52,683 nt of DNA, from contig JAFNVC010000015.1 in the NCBI GenBank assembly GCA_017379935.1, positions 1 through 52,683 of the forward strand, given 5' to 3'. This document shows, one piece after another, positions 45,144-52,683 of the stretch (within the stretch, counting starts at the first letter, position 1; the number at the start of each line of letters is the position of its first letter). A program made the translations under genes and the position numbers. Source of the DNA: Clostridia bacterium. GTDB taxonomy: Bacteria > Bacillota > Clostridia > Oscillospirales > Acutalibacteraceae. The notes beneath the pieces were generated by a model. The model was not told the origin of the DNA, did no database searches, and was given only the letters and a program-made list of their open reading frames with translations.

Positions 45144-46367
45144 ATGTATAATACAGATTTCAAGCCATGCTTAAGATTTATGGTTGTCAGCGATATCCAC
45201 ATCAAGGACGAGCACAGCGTTGAGCGCGAGCGCTTCGAAAAGGCTATCCGTGACGCTTATGCTATCGCAAAAAGCAACAAGCATTATCAGAAGCTTGACG
45301 TTATCGGTATGGTCGGTGACTTTGCAACCTACGGTACTCCGACACAGTTCAAGGCGGCACGGGATATCGTCGACGCTAACGTTGACCTTGATGAAACAAC
45401 CGTTATCGCTTCAATCGCAAGCCACGAGTTTATGAATGAAGGCGTTGAAGCTGCCTACAAAAACTTCCGTGAGATTTTTGGCGGAGAGCCTGATACACAT
45501 GCTGTTGTAAACGGCTTCCACTTCGTTTCAATCACTCCGTCAAAGGGCTGTAACTATGATGACGATAAGAAGGAATGGATGGCTAAGGAGCTTAACGAGG
45601 CTGCAAAGGACGGCAGAAAGAAGCCGATTTTCGTCTTCCAGCATCCGCACAACACCGGTACGGTTTACGGCAGTACCCTCTGGGGCGAGGACGACCTTAT
45701 TCCGATTTATATGAACTATCCGCAGATCATTCATTTCTCAGGTCACTCACACGCACCTATCAACGATCCGCGTTCAATTCATCAGCAGCATTTCACTTGT
45801 CTCGGTACGGGCACACTCAGCTATTTTGAGCTTGACGAATTCGACAAGATTTACAGTACTATCCCCACCAACAAGGAGCAGGCTGCTCAGATGCTTATCG
45901 TTGAGGTTGACGAAGAAAACCGTGTCCGCATTTATCCTTACGACGTTCTTACGGGCAACTTCTTCCCCTATGTCTGGGAGATAGACACACCGTCCGATCC
46001 TTCAACCTTCAAATACACAGGCGAGCGCTATAAGACAACAGCTGCTCCCTTCTTCGCTGAGGATGCGGAGGTTGCGATTTCTGCAGTAACAGAAAATTCA
46101 TTCCGCGTTGATTTTCCGCAGGCAAATCCTGCAGAGTGTGACAAATATGTCAACAGCTATGATATCATTGTAAAGAACGCTGACAGCGAAATAATAAGAC
46201 AGTTAAGTATATGGTCAGAGTATTATTTTTATGATATGCCCGCAACGCTCGGCGTTGACGTAAGCGACCTTGATTCCGACAGCGATTACACGGTCGAAAT
46301 CCGTGCTAACAGCTTCTGGATGACCTCATCCAAGGAAAACATCAAAGCAACAGTTCATACCAAATAA
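45144..46367 (+). CDS. Cytoplasmic calcineurin-like metallophosphoesterase with C-terminal domain
   Basis: This 407-residue protein has a metallophosphoesterase domain of about 290 residues: VVSDIHIKD (first Asp and His), GMVGDFATYG (bridging Asp), ASHEFM in the place of GNHD, FVFQHPHNTG and SGHSHAP (last two His). In ASHEFM the usual Asn is replaced by Ser, which may alter the site. The C-terminal 110 residues look like a beta-sandwich (fibronectin III-like, SYDIIVKNADSEIIRQLS). No signal peptide is present. Codon bias is clear, suggesting good expression. It is followed after 17 nt by the EIIC-like gene, so a link to a phosphorylated sugar is possible (inference). Confidence 0.82.
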   Translation: MYNTDFKPCLRFMVVSDIHIKDEHSVERERFEKAIRDAYAIAKSNKHYQKLDVIGMVGDFATYGTPTQFKAARDIVDANVDLDETTVIASIASHEFMNEGVEAAYKNFREIFGGEPDTHAVVNGFHFVSITPSKGCNYDDDKKEWMAKELNEAAKDGRKKPIFVFQHPHNTGTVYGSTLWGEDDLIPIYMNYPQIIHFSGHSHAPINDPRSIHQQHFTCLGTGTLSYFELDEFDKIYSTIPTNKEQAAQMLIVEVDEENRVRIYPYDVLTGNFFPYVWEIDTPSDPSTFKYTGERYKTTAAPFFAEDAEVAISAVTENSFRVDFPQANPAECDKYVNSYDIIVKNADSEIIRQLSIWSEYYFYDMPATLGVDVSDLDSDSDYTVEIRANSFWMTSSKENIKATVHTK

Positions 46368-46384
46368 CACAGAAGGTGACAAAA

Positions 46385-47446
46385 TTGAATAAGTTCAAGG
46401 AATTTTTAAAACGTAAGGACATTGAATTTTCCGCCAAGAGGTACGGCATTGATGCCCTCGGTGCTATGGCGCAGGGACTTTTCGCTTCGCTTCTTATCGG
46501 CACAATTCTTTCAACTATCGGTAAGCAGTTTTCGATTGATTTTCTCATTGAAATAGGCGACTTTGCTTCTGCTGTCAAGGGCAGTGCGATGGCAATCGCC
46601 ATCGGTTACGCATTAAAAGCTCCGCCGCTTGTTCTTTTTTCTCTTGCTACGGTCGGCTATGCTTCTGACACACTCGGCGGCGCAGGCGGTCCGCTTGCGG
46701 TTCTGATTATCACAATCGTTGCCGCAGAGCTCGGCAAGGCAGTAAGCAAGGAAACGAAGCTCGACATTCTCATTACGCCTATCGTCACAATCGTTTCGGG
46801 CTGTGCGCTTTCGATGCTGTGTGCTCCGTACATCGGCAAGGCGGCAAGTGCCGTCGGCAACGCGATAATGTGGGCAACGGAGCTTCAGCCGTTCTTTATG
46901 GGAATTATCATTTCCGCTATCGTCGGCATTGCTCTGACTCTGCCGATAAGCAGTGCGGCAATCTGTGCGGCGCTCGGTCTTACGGGACTTGCAGGCGGTG
47001 CGGCACTCGCAGGCTGCTGTGCGCAGATGGTAGGCTTTGCCGTTATGAGCTTCCGCGAAAACAAATGGGGCGGACTTGTCTCACAGGGACTCGGAACGAG
47101 CATGCTCCAGATGGGTAACATCGTTAAAAATCCGAGAATCTGGATTCCGCCGACACTCGCTTCGATGATTACGGGACCGATCGCAACCTGTATTTTCAAG
47201 CTTGAAATGAACGGTGCGGCTGTTTCCTCGGGTATGGGTACCTGCGGACTCGTCGGACAGATCGGTGTTTATACCGGTTGGGCAAACGATGTGGCTTCAG
47301 GCGCAAAGGAGGCAATCACAGCATTCGATTGGTTTGGTCTTGTGATGATCAGCTTCGTGCTTCCCGCAATACTTTCAGTTATTTTCTGCGAAATCCTCCG
47401 CAAAATCGGTTGGATTAAGGAAAACGATCTGAAATTAGGCTTATAA
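46385..47446 (+). CDS. PTS EIIC-like membrane protein (PTS_EIIC_2 family)
   Basis: This 353-residue protein has about nine to ten hydrophobic segments rich in Gly and Ala. It matches the PTS_EIIC_2 family (stand-alone EIIC-like permeases), with KRYGIDALGAMAQGLFASLLIGTI at the start, LPISSAAICAALGLTGLAGGAALAGCCAQM in the middle and GMGTCGLVGQIGVYTG late. No EIIA or EIIB domain or gene is nearby, so it either uses distant partners or works without phosphorylation; the substrate is unknown. The start is TTG at 46385, since AAGGTG lies just before it and the GTG at 46376 overlaps that site. It is the second gene of the operon. Confidence 0.85.
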   Translation: MNKFKEFLKRKDIEFSAKRYGIDALGAMAQGLFASLLIGTILSTIGKQFSIDFLIEIGDFASAVKGSAMAIAIGYALKAPPLVLFSLATVGYASDTLGGAGGPLAVLIITIVAAELGKAVSKETKLDILITPIVTIVSGCALSMLCAPYIGKAASAVGNAIMWATELQPFFMGIIISAIVGIALTLPISSAAICAALGLTGLAGGAALAGCCAQMVGFAVMSFRENKWGGLVSQGLGTSMLQMGNIVKNPRIWIPPTLASMITGPIATCIFKLEMNGAAVSSGMGTCGLVGQIGVYTGWANDVASGAKEAITAFDWFGLVMISFVLPAILSVIFCEILRKIGWIKENDLKLGL

Positions 47447-47453
47447 AAAATTA

Positions 47454-47488
47454 CACGCTTACATCCGAGGATGTAAGCGTGATTTTTT
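47454..47488. terminator. Bidirectional terminator between EIIC-like and MATE genes
   Basis: A 13-bp perfect stem (47454-47466 with 47469-47481), loop GA, with A and T runs on both sides, lies between convergent genes. Confidence 0.9.
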
Positions 47489-48848
47489 ATTTATGCTGCT
47501 GATCTCTTTTCCACTTGCCCGTGGCGTAATAGACAACACCGATGAAGAATGGCGTAAAGCCTGCAACGGCATCGCCGAGCCAGAAGCCGTAATGCTTCAT
47601 ATTAAATACAAGTCCGAACAGCACGGCAAGTCCGATTCGCATTATTATGCCGTCGAGAATTGCTGTTACGAAATTGATTTTATAATTACCGCTGCCGTTC
47701 AGCAGTGCATTCATAACCGCACGCAACGCACTTCCGAGGAAGAGAAGAATCGCAATCGGGATAAAGCCTATCGCAATCGAAAGAACCTCGGGCTCAGTTG
47801 TAAAAATTCCGAAAATCTGCTCGGGGAACAGGACGATGAGCACGGAGAAAACGGATGCGACGGAAAGCGTGATTGCCGCAAGGTTTTTGAGGATGCTCTT
47901 GACTCTTTCAAACTCCCCTGCCGCAAGATTCTGACCGACCATTGTTGAGCCGCCCGTGTTGATAGCCGCCGAGACAAGATTGCTGATATTCGCAACCTTG
48001 TTTGCAATTCCCGAAAAAGCAGAAACCGCAACGCCGTAGGAATTAACCCACGAGTTTACAAAGAGCTTCGAGAATTGGATTGATGCGGTTTTGATTGCCA
48101 TCGGTGTGCCGAGCTTAACAAGCTCCGACAGCATCGTTTTATCCCATTTTATAAAGTGCTTAAGCTTAATATTGAGTTCAAACTGCTTTTTGTTTTTTGC
48201 AAGAAATATCGCACAGGATATAAAGCTGACCGCCTGACTGATTACCGTTGCGAGTGCCGCTCCGCCCGCGCCAAGCTCAAATCCGACGACGAAAATGACA
48301 TCAAGAATAAGATTGAGAACGGCGGCGATACTGATAAAAACAAACGGGTGCTTCGAGTCGCCCATTCCGCGGAGAATTGCGCTGACAACATTATATCCGT
48401 AGATAAATACAAGTCCTGTCATACACACCGTTGAATAGCTCACCGCGCCGTCATAGCTTTCCGCAGGAGTGTTCATAAGATTCAGGAGAGTATCCTGAAA
48501 AACAAGTCCGAGTGCAGTCAGTACGAGTGAGCATGCGAGCAGAAAACCGCACATTGTGCCGACAAAGCGACCGATTTTGCTACGCTCCCCTGCGCCGATA
48601 TAGCGCGCGATAAGCACCTGTCCCGCATTCGCAAAGCCCATTGAAATAAACGTGAGCAGGTGGCTGACGTCACCGCCGATGGAAACGGCAGAAATGCCGA
48701 CCTTACCGAGGACGTTCCCGACGACAATCATATCGACCATATTGTAGACAACCTGTAACAGGTTTGATAGAAACAGCGGCCAGACGAAAATGAGGAGCTG
48801 TTTAGTTATTTTTCCTTTTGTAAAATCCTGAATCTGCGATTTTTGCAT
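47487..48848 (-). CDS. MATE family efflux transporter
   Basis: This 453-residue, 12-helix transporter belongs to the MatE family (Na+- or H+-coupled export of drugs or metabolites). The two halves both show the family pattern, such as PLFLSNLLQVVYNMVDMIVVGNVLG near the start and AFSGIANKVANISNLVSAAINTGGSTMVGQN in the second half. The polar charged tail KWKRDQQHK is typical. The ribosome binding site is weak. It is transcribed away from the hydrolase terminator at 48898-48920, so it may have its own promoter. The exported compound cannot be predicted. Confidence 0.93.
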   Translation of the reverse strand: MQKSQIQDFTKGKITKQLLIFVWPLFLSNLLQVVYNMVDMIVVGNVLGKVGISAVSIGGDVSHLLTFISMGFANAGQVLIARYIGAGERSKIGRFVGTMCGFLLACSLVLTALGLVFQDTLLNLMNTPAESYDGAVSYSTVCMTGLVFIYGYNVVSAILRGMGDSKHPFVFISIAAVLNLILDVIFVVGFELGAGGAALATVISQAVSFISCAIFLAKNKKQFELNIKLKHFIKWDKTMLSELVKLGTPMAIKTASIQFSKLFVNSWVNSYGVAVSAFSGIANKVANISNLVSAAINTGGSTMVGQNLAAGEFERVKSILKNLAAITLSVASVFSVLIVLFPEQIFGIFTTEPEVLSIAIGFIPIAILLFLGSALRAVMNALLNGSGNYKINFVTAILDGIIMRIGLAVLFGLVFNMKHYGFWLGDAVAGFTPFFIGVVYYATGKWKRDQQHK

Positions 48849-48897
48849 TTAAAACATCTCTTTTCTGCGGATATTATAGCACGGTCCTGCAAAAAAG

Positions 48898-48920
48898 AAA
48901 ACCCCGAAAATCGGGGTTTT
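48898..48920 (-). terminator. Terminator after the alpha/beta hydrolase
   Basis: A 10-bp stem AAAACCCCGA/TCGGGGTTTT with an AAA loop and a T-rich minus-strand tail separates the fucosidase operon from the MATE gene. Confidence 0.85.
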
Positions 48921-48922
48921 AG

Positions 48923-49858
48923 TTATTTATCAAGCCACTCAAAAATCATCGACCAGACTCTTTCATCCTGAGCGGTCATACGTTTCCAATCGAAGCTCGA
49001 AACAAAGGCTTTTTTCTGCTCGGCAGTTTTTAATTGCTTCTGCTTTTTGTTAAGCTCTGCAAGGTATTCGCCGAGGTATTTCACCGCATCAGCGGTATAA
49101 TTCGGGTTGTGGTCCTTGCCTTTTTCCAACAAGAAAAAGGTGTTTTCTCTGTCAGCAAGACCTGCCTTAAGATAATCAAAATGCTGTTCTTTATTCACCA
49201 TTTTATCGTTATCGGAATAGATAAGCAGAGCCTTTGCCCTTGTATTTTTCAGAGACTTTACGCCGTCGCAATCGGCATATACGGGATTTGCCTGCTTTTC
49301 GATTTCACGGACGGACTTCTTGAGCGGGCCGAACTGCTCGGTGATTCTTTCGACCGAGACGGGACCTGAAAGAACAACAACGTGAGTCAGGTCGGGATGA
49401 AATGCGGAGATATTAAGCGTCGAATATCCGCCCCAGCTGTGACCGATAACCGCGAAGGACTTGTCCTTGTATTTTTCGTCAGCCTTGAGCGTTTTCAGCG
49501 CACAATCGAGGTCTGCAAGCGACTGAGTAAAGCCGACGGTGTTCTCACCCTCCGATTGCATACAGCCCGTATGGTCGTAGGCAAAGACCTTATATCCGTG
49601 CCTTGCGAGCTCTTCAATCTCGCGCATATACGAAAGGTGTCCGCCGCCCATTCCGTGGTCAAAGACAACAATTCTGTCGGGATTATAGCCTTCATAATAA
49701 TAAAAATTACCGCAGAGCTTCTGTCCCTTGTTACCCTTGAAGGTATACGGCTCGGCTGTGATGCCGTCAAAGTCCTTTGCGGAAAAATAGTATGCCGTAC
49801 CCTTATCGTCGCAACGGGCGAAAACAAAGCTGTTGTATATTTTTTTAATAAATTTCAT
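48923..49858 (-). CDS. Alpha/beta hydrolase
   Basis: This 311-residue hydrolase has the oxyanion-hole motif DHGMGGGH (67-74), then FAYDHTGCMQSEG and the nucleophile elbow VIGHSWGG with Ser141. The later LIYSDNDKMV holds the acid Asp, and the His is in GKDHNPNY. It has no signal peptide, so it is cytoplasmic. It starts 6 nt after the flavin reductase gene and probably shares the promoter at 51756-51784. The combination with a fucosidase suggests esterase action on an acylated glycan fragment, but that is a guess. The ribosome binding site is GGAT-like and weak. Confidence 0.86.
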   Translation of the reverse strand: MKFIKKIYNSFVFARCDDKGTAYYFSAKDFDGITAEPYTFKGNKGQKLCGNFYYYEGYNPDRIVVFDHGMGGGHLSYMREIEELARHGYKVFAYDHTGCMQSEGENTVGFTQSLADLDCALKTLKADEKYKDKSFAVIGHSWGGYSTLNISAFHPDLTHVVVLSGPVSVERITEQFGPLKKSVREIEKQANPVYADCDGVKSLKNTRAKALLIYSDNDKMVNKEQHFDYLKAGLADRENTFFLLEKGKDHNPNYTADAVKYLGEYLAELNKKQKQLKTAEQKKAFVSSFDWKRMTAQDERVWSMIFEWLDK

Positions 49859-49864
49859 AAAACG

Positions 49865-50425
49865 TCATCCAATCTTTTTACCGTCGGAAAAAGCCTTGCC
49901 CACCCTTTCGCCGAGTGTTATATAGGTATGGTACATCGGGTCAAAGGTAATGGGATTGAGCTTTTTATAGTCGATGTTGCCGTTTTCATCAAGGATTTTT
50001 TCGTCAGCGCTGACATTGACAATTTCACCGATAAGGCAGTCTGTTTTCTCATCGAAGTTTATGAGCTTACACTCGAGAGCCATATGTAATTCCTCGATAA
50101 GAGGTGCGTTGACTAAGTCACTTTTGAAGGTATGAAAGCCTGCTTTTTCGAGCTTATCGGGTACCTTATTGCCCGAAACGACACCGACATAGTCGCACTC
50201 AACAACATGGTCGGCATCCGCCATACTGACGGTGAACGCACCTGTTTTAAGAATATTCTTAACTGTCTTATGTCCTGCTGAGAGACACATTGTAATACGG
50301 TCGGATTCCGCGATACCGCCCCACGCGGCATTCATCGCATTGGGCACTCCGTTTTCGTCATAAGCGGCCACGATAAAAACGGGCTGGGGATATGTCATCG
50401 GTTTTGCGCCGAAGCTTTTACGCAT
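49865..50425 (-). CDS. Flavin reductase family protein
   Basis: This 186-residue FMN-binding split-barrel protein belongs to the flavin reductase family. It opens with PMTYPQPVFIVAAYDENGVPNAMNAAWGGIAESD, the standard FMN-phosphate loop, followed by KTVKNILKTGAFTVS. The family passes electrons from NAD(P)H to flavins or oxygen; many gut anaerobe members have no known substrate. It lies 9 nt after the fucosidase gene. It has no evident tie to fucose use beyond co-transcription. ATG 50425 has AGGTG 7 nt upstream, inside the intergenic gap. Confidence 0.88.
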   Translation of the reverse strand: MRKSFGAKPMTYPQPVFIVAAYDENGVPNAMNAAWGGIAESDRITMCLSAGHKTVKNILKTGAFTVSMADADHVVECDYVGVVSGNKVPDKLEKAGFHTFKSDLVNAPLIEELHMALECKLINFDEKTDCLIGEIVNVSADEKILDENGNIDYKKLNPITFDPMYHTYITLGERVGKAFSDGKKIG

Positions 50426-50434
50426 AGAAACACC

Positions 50435-51718
50435 TTATTTCGTAAGCTTAATTGTATAAAGATAATTGCTGTCAACTGTATCGGGGTTGATTGCAGGGAA
50501 AACAATCTCTGCCTTGCCGTTGTTATCAACGATTGAAAGTTCAGCATCACTGCCGAGAAGCTCAGCCTTGAGAGAAGCATCGTAATCAACGAGGTCAAGC
50601 ACCTGTGAGCCGAACGGGAAGCTGTTGATGATTGCAAACACATCATCGCCCTTCTTCGTATAGTAAACGCCGTCCTGAGACTTCTTTGAATAAAGTCTTG
50701 TGCCGTAGATTGCATCGCCGTTGACACGAAGCCAGTCGCCCATCTGAAGAAGTCTTTCCTCCATAATTACGGGGATTGTGCCGTCTGCTGCAGAGCCGAT
50801 ATTAAGAAGGAAGTTACCGCCCTTTGAAACGAGGTCGCAGAGCATTTCGAGAAGCTCCTTTGCGCTCAGGTAATCGCAAAGCTCCTCGTTACGGTTGAAG
50901 CCGAAGGATCTGCCGATACCGCGGCATTCCTCGAACGGACGATCGAGCTCGACATCCTCGATTTTTCTGCCTTCCTCGATGTAGCCGTACTCTGTCGTAA
51001 AGTTACCGCCCATTCTGCCTCGGGTTTCCTTACCCCAGCGGTCATTGGGAACGATGAAATCCTTAACGCTTGACTCGTTGTAAAGCCACTGAAGGAACTC
51101 TGTTGAGTGCCATACGTCTGAGGGATGCTCCCATTCACCGTCGGTGAAGAGAGTATTCGGCTGATATTTTTCGATAAGCTCCTTAAGCATCGGGATAAGA
51201 TGCTCGGTTGCATATTCCTCGGGATTTCTGAGATAAAGCGGGTGGAACCACTCGTATACGGAATGGTAAACACCGAAGCGGACGTCTGTATCAGCAAGAG
51301 CATCCTTCAATTCCTGAAGAAAATCGCGGTGCGGACCGACGTCAACGGTGTTCCAGTTCCACGCGTAATCTGTCTTATAAAGGCAGTAGCCGTCGTGGTG
51401 CTTTGAAACGATGTTCATATATTTTGCGCCGCTCTTCTGAAAGAGGTCTGCCCATTTTTTTGCATCAAAAAGCTCAGCCTTGAAGCCGCTGACAAAATCC
51501 TCGTACTTGGTCTTATCGCCGTAAACGCGCTCGTGGAATTTATAGGTCTCGGTCTCCTTGTCCTCGATCTGGCGCATATACCATTCGGCATAATCACCTT
51601 TTTTTGTGTAAGCGGGAACTGAATATAAGCCCCAATGGATGAAGATACCGAACTTAGCATCGGCAAACCATTCGGGTACGGGACGGGAATTGAGTGATTC
51701 CCAGTTATTTTCGTACAT
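50435..51718 (-). CDS. Alpha-L-fucosidase, GH29
   Basis: This retaining glycosidase removes alpha-linked L-fucose. At 427 residues it is compact: the catalytic barrel with a short C-terminal beta domain. Motifs are FGIFIHWGLYSVPAY (fucose-binding HWG), SKHHDGYCLY (106-114), VYHSVYEWFHP and the nucleophile Asp in LFTDGEWEHPS (D193). GNFLLNIGSAADG ends the barrel. No signal peptide is present, so it would act on small imported fucosides in the cytoplasm. ATG 51718 has AGGAG 8 nt upstream; a GTG three codons before it overlaps that site. It is the first gene of a three-gene operon. Confidence 0.94.
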   Translation of the reverse strand: MYENNWESLNSRPVPEWFADAKFGIFIHWGLYSVPAYTKKGDYAEWYMRQIEDKETETYKFHERVYGDKTKYEDFVSGFKAELFDAKKWADLFQKSGAKYMNIVSKHHDGYCLYKTDYAWNWNTVDVGPHRDFLQELKDALADTDVRFGVYHSVYEWFHPLYLRNPEEYATEHLIPMLKELIEKYQPNTLFTDGEWEHPSDVWHSTEFLQWLYNESSVKDFIVPNDRWGKETRGRMGGNFTTEYGYIEEGRKIEDVELDRPFEECRGIGRSFGFNRNEELCDYLSAKELLEMLCDLVSKGGNFLLNIGSAADGTIPVIMEERLLQMGDWLRVNGDAIYGTRLYSKKSQDGVYYTKKGDDVFAIINSFPFGSQVLDLVDYDASLKAELLGSDAELSIVDNNGKAEIVFPAINPDTVDSNYLYTIKLTK

Positions 51719-51755
51719 TTTAAGCACTCCTGTCTTGTGTGAAAGTTGTAATTAA

Positions 51756-51784
51756 AATATAACATTTAGCGTATTTAAAGTCAA
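51756..51784 (-). promoter_or_regulatory. Promoter of the fucosidase operon
   Basis: Minus strand: TTGACT (51784-51779), a 17-nt spacer and TATATT (51761-51756). Confidence 0.72.
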
Positions 51785-51792
51785 CAAATCTG

Positions 51793-51821
51793 TTGATAAA
51801 ATATCCTGTTTATAGTAAGAT
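51793..51821 (+). promoter_or_regulatory. Promoter of the nitroreductase gene
   Basis: TTGATA (51793-51798), a 17-nt spacer and TAAGAT (51816-51821). It diverges from the fucosidase promoter 8 bp away, so one regulator could act on both. Confidence 0.65.
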
Positions 51822-51858
51822 ATCTGCATAATATTTTATTTCGGAAGGAAAAGAAAAA

Positions 51859-52377
51859 ATGGACTTTTTAACACTTGCAGAAAAAAGATATTCGGTAAGA
51901 AAATTCAAAAATATACATCTTCCGCAAAATGTGATTGACGAAATATTGAAGGCAGGTCATCTTGCGCCGACGGGCTGTAATTATCAGCCGCAGAGAATAC
52001 TTGTTATCAACACGGATGAGTCTGCCGAAAAGCTGAAGCTTTGCACCAAATGCCATTTTGACGCGCCGACGGCTATGCTTGTCTGCTACAACAAAAACGA
52101 ATGCTGGACACGCAAGTATGACGGCGCGGTCAGCGGAATTGTTGATGCAAGCATTGTTGCAACGCACCTGATGCTCAAAGCCGCCGAAATCGGAATCGGC
52201 TCAACGTGGGTAATGCACTTTGACCCGTTTAAAATGCGTGAGGAATTCAGTATTCCCGAAGAAATCGAGCCTGTTGCCCTTCTTGTTATGGGCTACCCTG
52301 CCGACGATGCAGAGCCGATGCATCTGCACAGTGAATACAGGGATGAGAGTGAGATTGTGGTTTATGAGAGGTTCTGA
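51859..52377 (+). CDS. Nitroreductase family protein
   Basis: This 172-residue FMN enzyme of the nitroreductase fold starts MDFLTLAEKRYSVRKFKN, with the RxSxRxF FMN-phosphate motif. APTGCNYQPQRILVI (substrate pocket) and the IGIGSTWVMHFDP helix follow, then LVMGYPADDAEP near the end. Short members like this lack the C-terminal extension of the larger NfsA type. They reduce nitro compounds, quinones or flavins with NAD(P)H. GGAAGG lies before the ATG. It is a single gene, followed directly by the third copy of the intergenic repeat. Confidence 0.9.
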   Translation: MDFLTLAEKRYSVRKFKNIHLPQNVIDEILKAGHLAPTGCNYQPQRILVINTDESAEKLKLCTKCHFDAPTAMLVCYNKNECWTRKYDGAVSGIVDASIVATHLMLKAAEIGIGSTWVMHFDPFKMREEFSIPEEIEPVALLVMGYPADDAEPMHLHSEYRDESEIVVYERF

Positions 52378-52449
52378 GCCGAACAGCGGGAGCAAGCCCG
52401 TGCCCTGGCGCTGATACTTGAATATATCCCTCCACCGCTTACACGGTCC

Positions 52450-52520
52450 CCCTCCCTTTAGGCAAGGGAGGCTTAGTTGCTACAATAGTTTAAATCACCC
52501 CGACAAATTAAAATTTGTTG
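52450..52520. repeat. Intergenic hairpin-rich repeat, copy 3 (short)
   Basis: It has the hairpin CCTCCCTT/AAGGGAGG (52451-52471) and the closing near-palindrome CGACAAATTAAAATTTGT (52501-52518), shared with copies 1 and 2. The opening hairpin is missing, so it is truncated or a variant. Confidence 0.6.
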
Positions 52521-52558
52521 CATAAAAAAACCGCCGCGGCAATGTGAAAGAGTAAACT

Positions 52559-52683
52559 AAAAGTAGACACAAAAAAGTGTCTACTTTTTCTTTTTGTGAT
52601 ATAGTAAAACAAAGGAGTGATAACATGAGAAAAAACAGAATATATACAGCTGAATTTAAGATAGAGGTTGTAAGAAAAATAAT
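52559..52683 (+). mobile_element. Left end of an insertion sequence (cut by window end)
   Basis: A 12-bp hairpin AAAAGTAGACAC/GTGTCTACTTTT (52559-52588) stands 37 bp before a transposase start. The hairpin lies where an IS inverted repeat would be. The element's right end is outside the window. Confidence 0.6.
52625..52683 (+). CDS. Transposase N-terminus, IS3-family OrfA-like (partial)
   Basis: Only 19 codons are visible: MRKNRIYTAEFKIEVVRKI, with AGGAG before the ATG. The YTAEFKxEVV pattern is the start of the helix-turn-helix of IS3-type OrfA transposases, which bind the IS ends; OrfB would follow outside the window. The family call rests on a short stretch. Confidence 0.65.
   Translation, partial: MRKNRIYTAEFKIEVVRKI

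Overview
The window is a chromosome segment from a Gram-positive anaerobe of class Clostridia, most likely the Oscillospiraceae/Ruminococcaceae. The evidence is the gene order rnj-gdpP-rplI-dnaB followed by tilS-hpt-ftsH, split transketolase subunits, an LCP protein, many TTG starts with strong AGGAGG-type ribosome binding sites, and a dockerin-bearing BspA-like surface protein. I cannot name a species from the sequence alone.

Layout. 1-4228 (minus): 5' end of rpoC, then rpoB behind its own sigma-A-like promoter. 4229-4796: an intergenic repeat. 4797-12045 (minus): one compact run of overlapping genes, namely two M42 peptidases, a GNAT acetyltransferase, a methionine gamma-lyase-family PLP enzyme, a DUF2461 protein, a phosphohexomutase and a secreted or anchored phosphoesterase. 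12157-13263 (plus): an LCP cell-wall ligase. 13306-22915 (minus): housekeeping run rnj, gdpP, rplI, dnaB, tilS, hpt, ftsH. 23167-24344 (plus): a PLDc_N-type membrane protein and RNase HI, followed by a second copy of the repeat. 24857-29653 (plus): a five-gene operon with one strong promoter and one terminator. A class III aminotransferase and both halves of a transketolase are bracketed by two related tandem SCP2-like proteins. Codon use there is strongly biased, as in highly expressed genes, and I know of no described system with this composition.

30715-44292: an AT-rich integrated element of about 13.5 kb sits in tRNA-Leu(CAA). A 55-bp perfect direct repeat of the tRNA 3' part marks both ends, and paired TTAGACA motifs lie just inside each end. 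The backbone carries a tyrosine integrase, an excisionase-like protein, a second divergent tyrosine recombinase and a Rep protein that fuses an HUH nuclease to a superfamily 3 helicase, the architecture of CRESS-DNA virus and pCRESS plasmid Reps. Iterons and hairpins before rep look like a double-strand origin, and a long hairpin near 41.2 kb could be a single-strand origin. The cargo, walled off by a terminator, is a 2348-residue LRR/Ig-like/dockerin protein filling half the element. No conjugation genes are visible, so it would be mobilised by others or replicate as a small circle after excision.

44345-52377: a cell-wall amidase (minus), a phosphoesterase and an EIIC-like membrane protein (plus), then a minus-strand group of MATE transporter, alpha/beta hydrolase, flavin reductase and GH29 fucosidase, divergent from a nitroreductase. 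The window ends in a third, shorter repeat copy and the start of an insertion sequence resembling IS3-family elements. No CRISPR array, rRNA or known riboswitch was seen.
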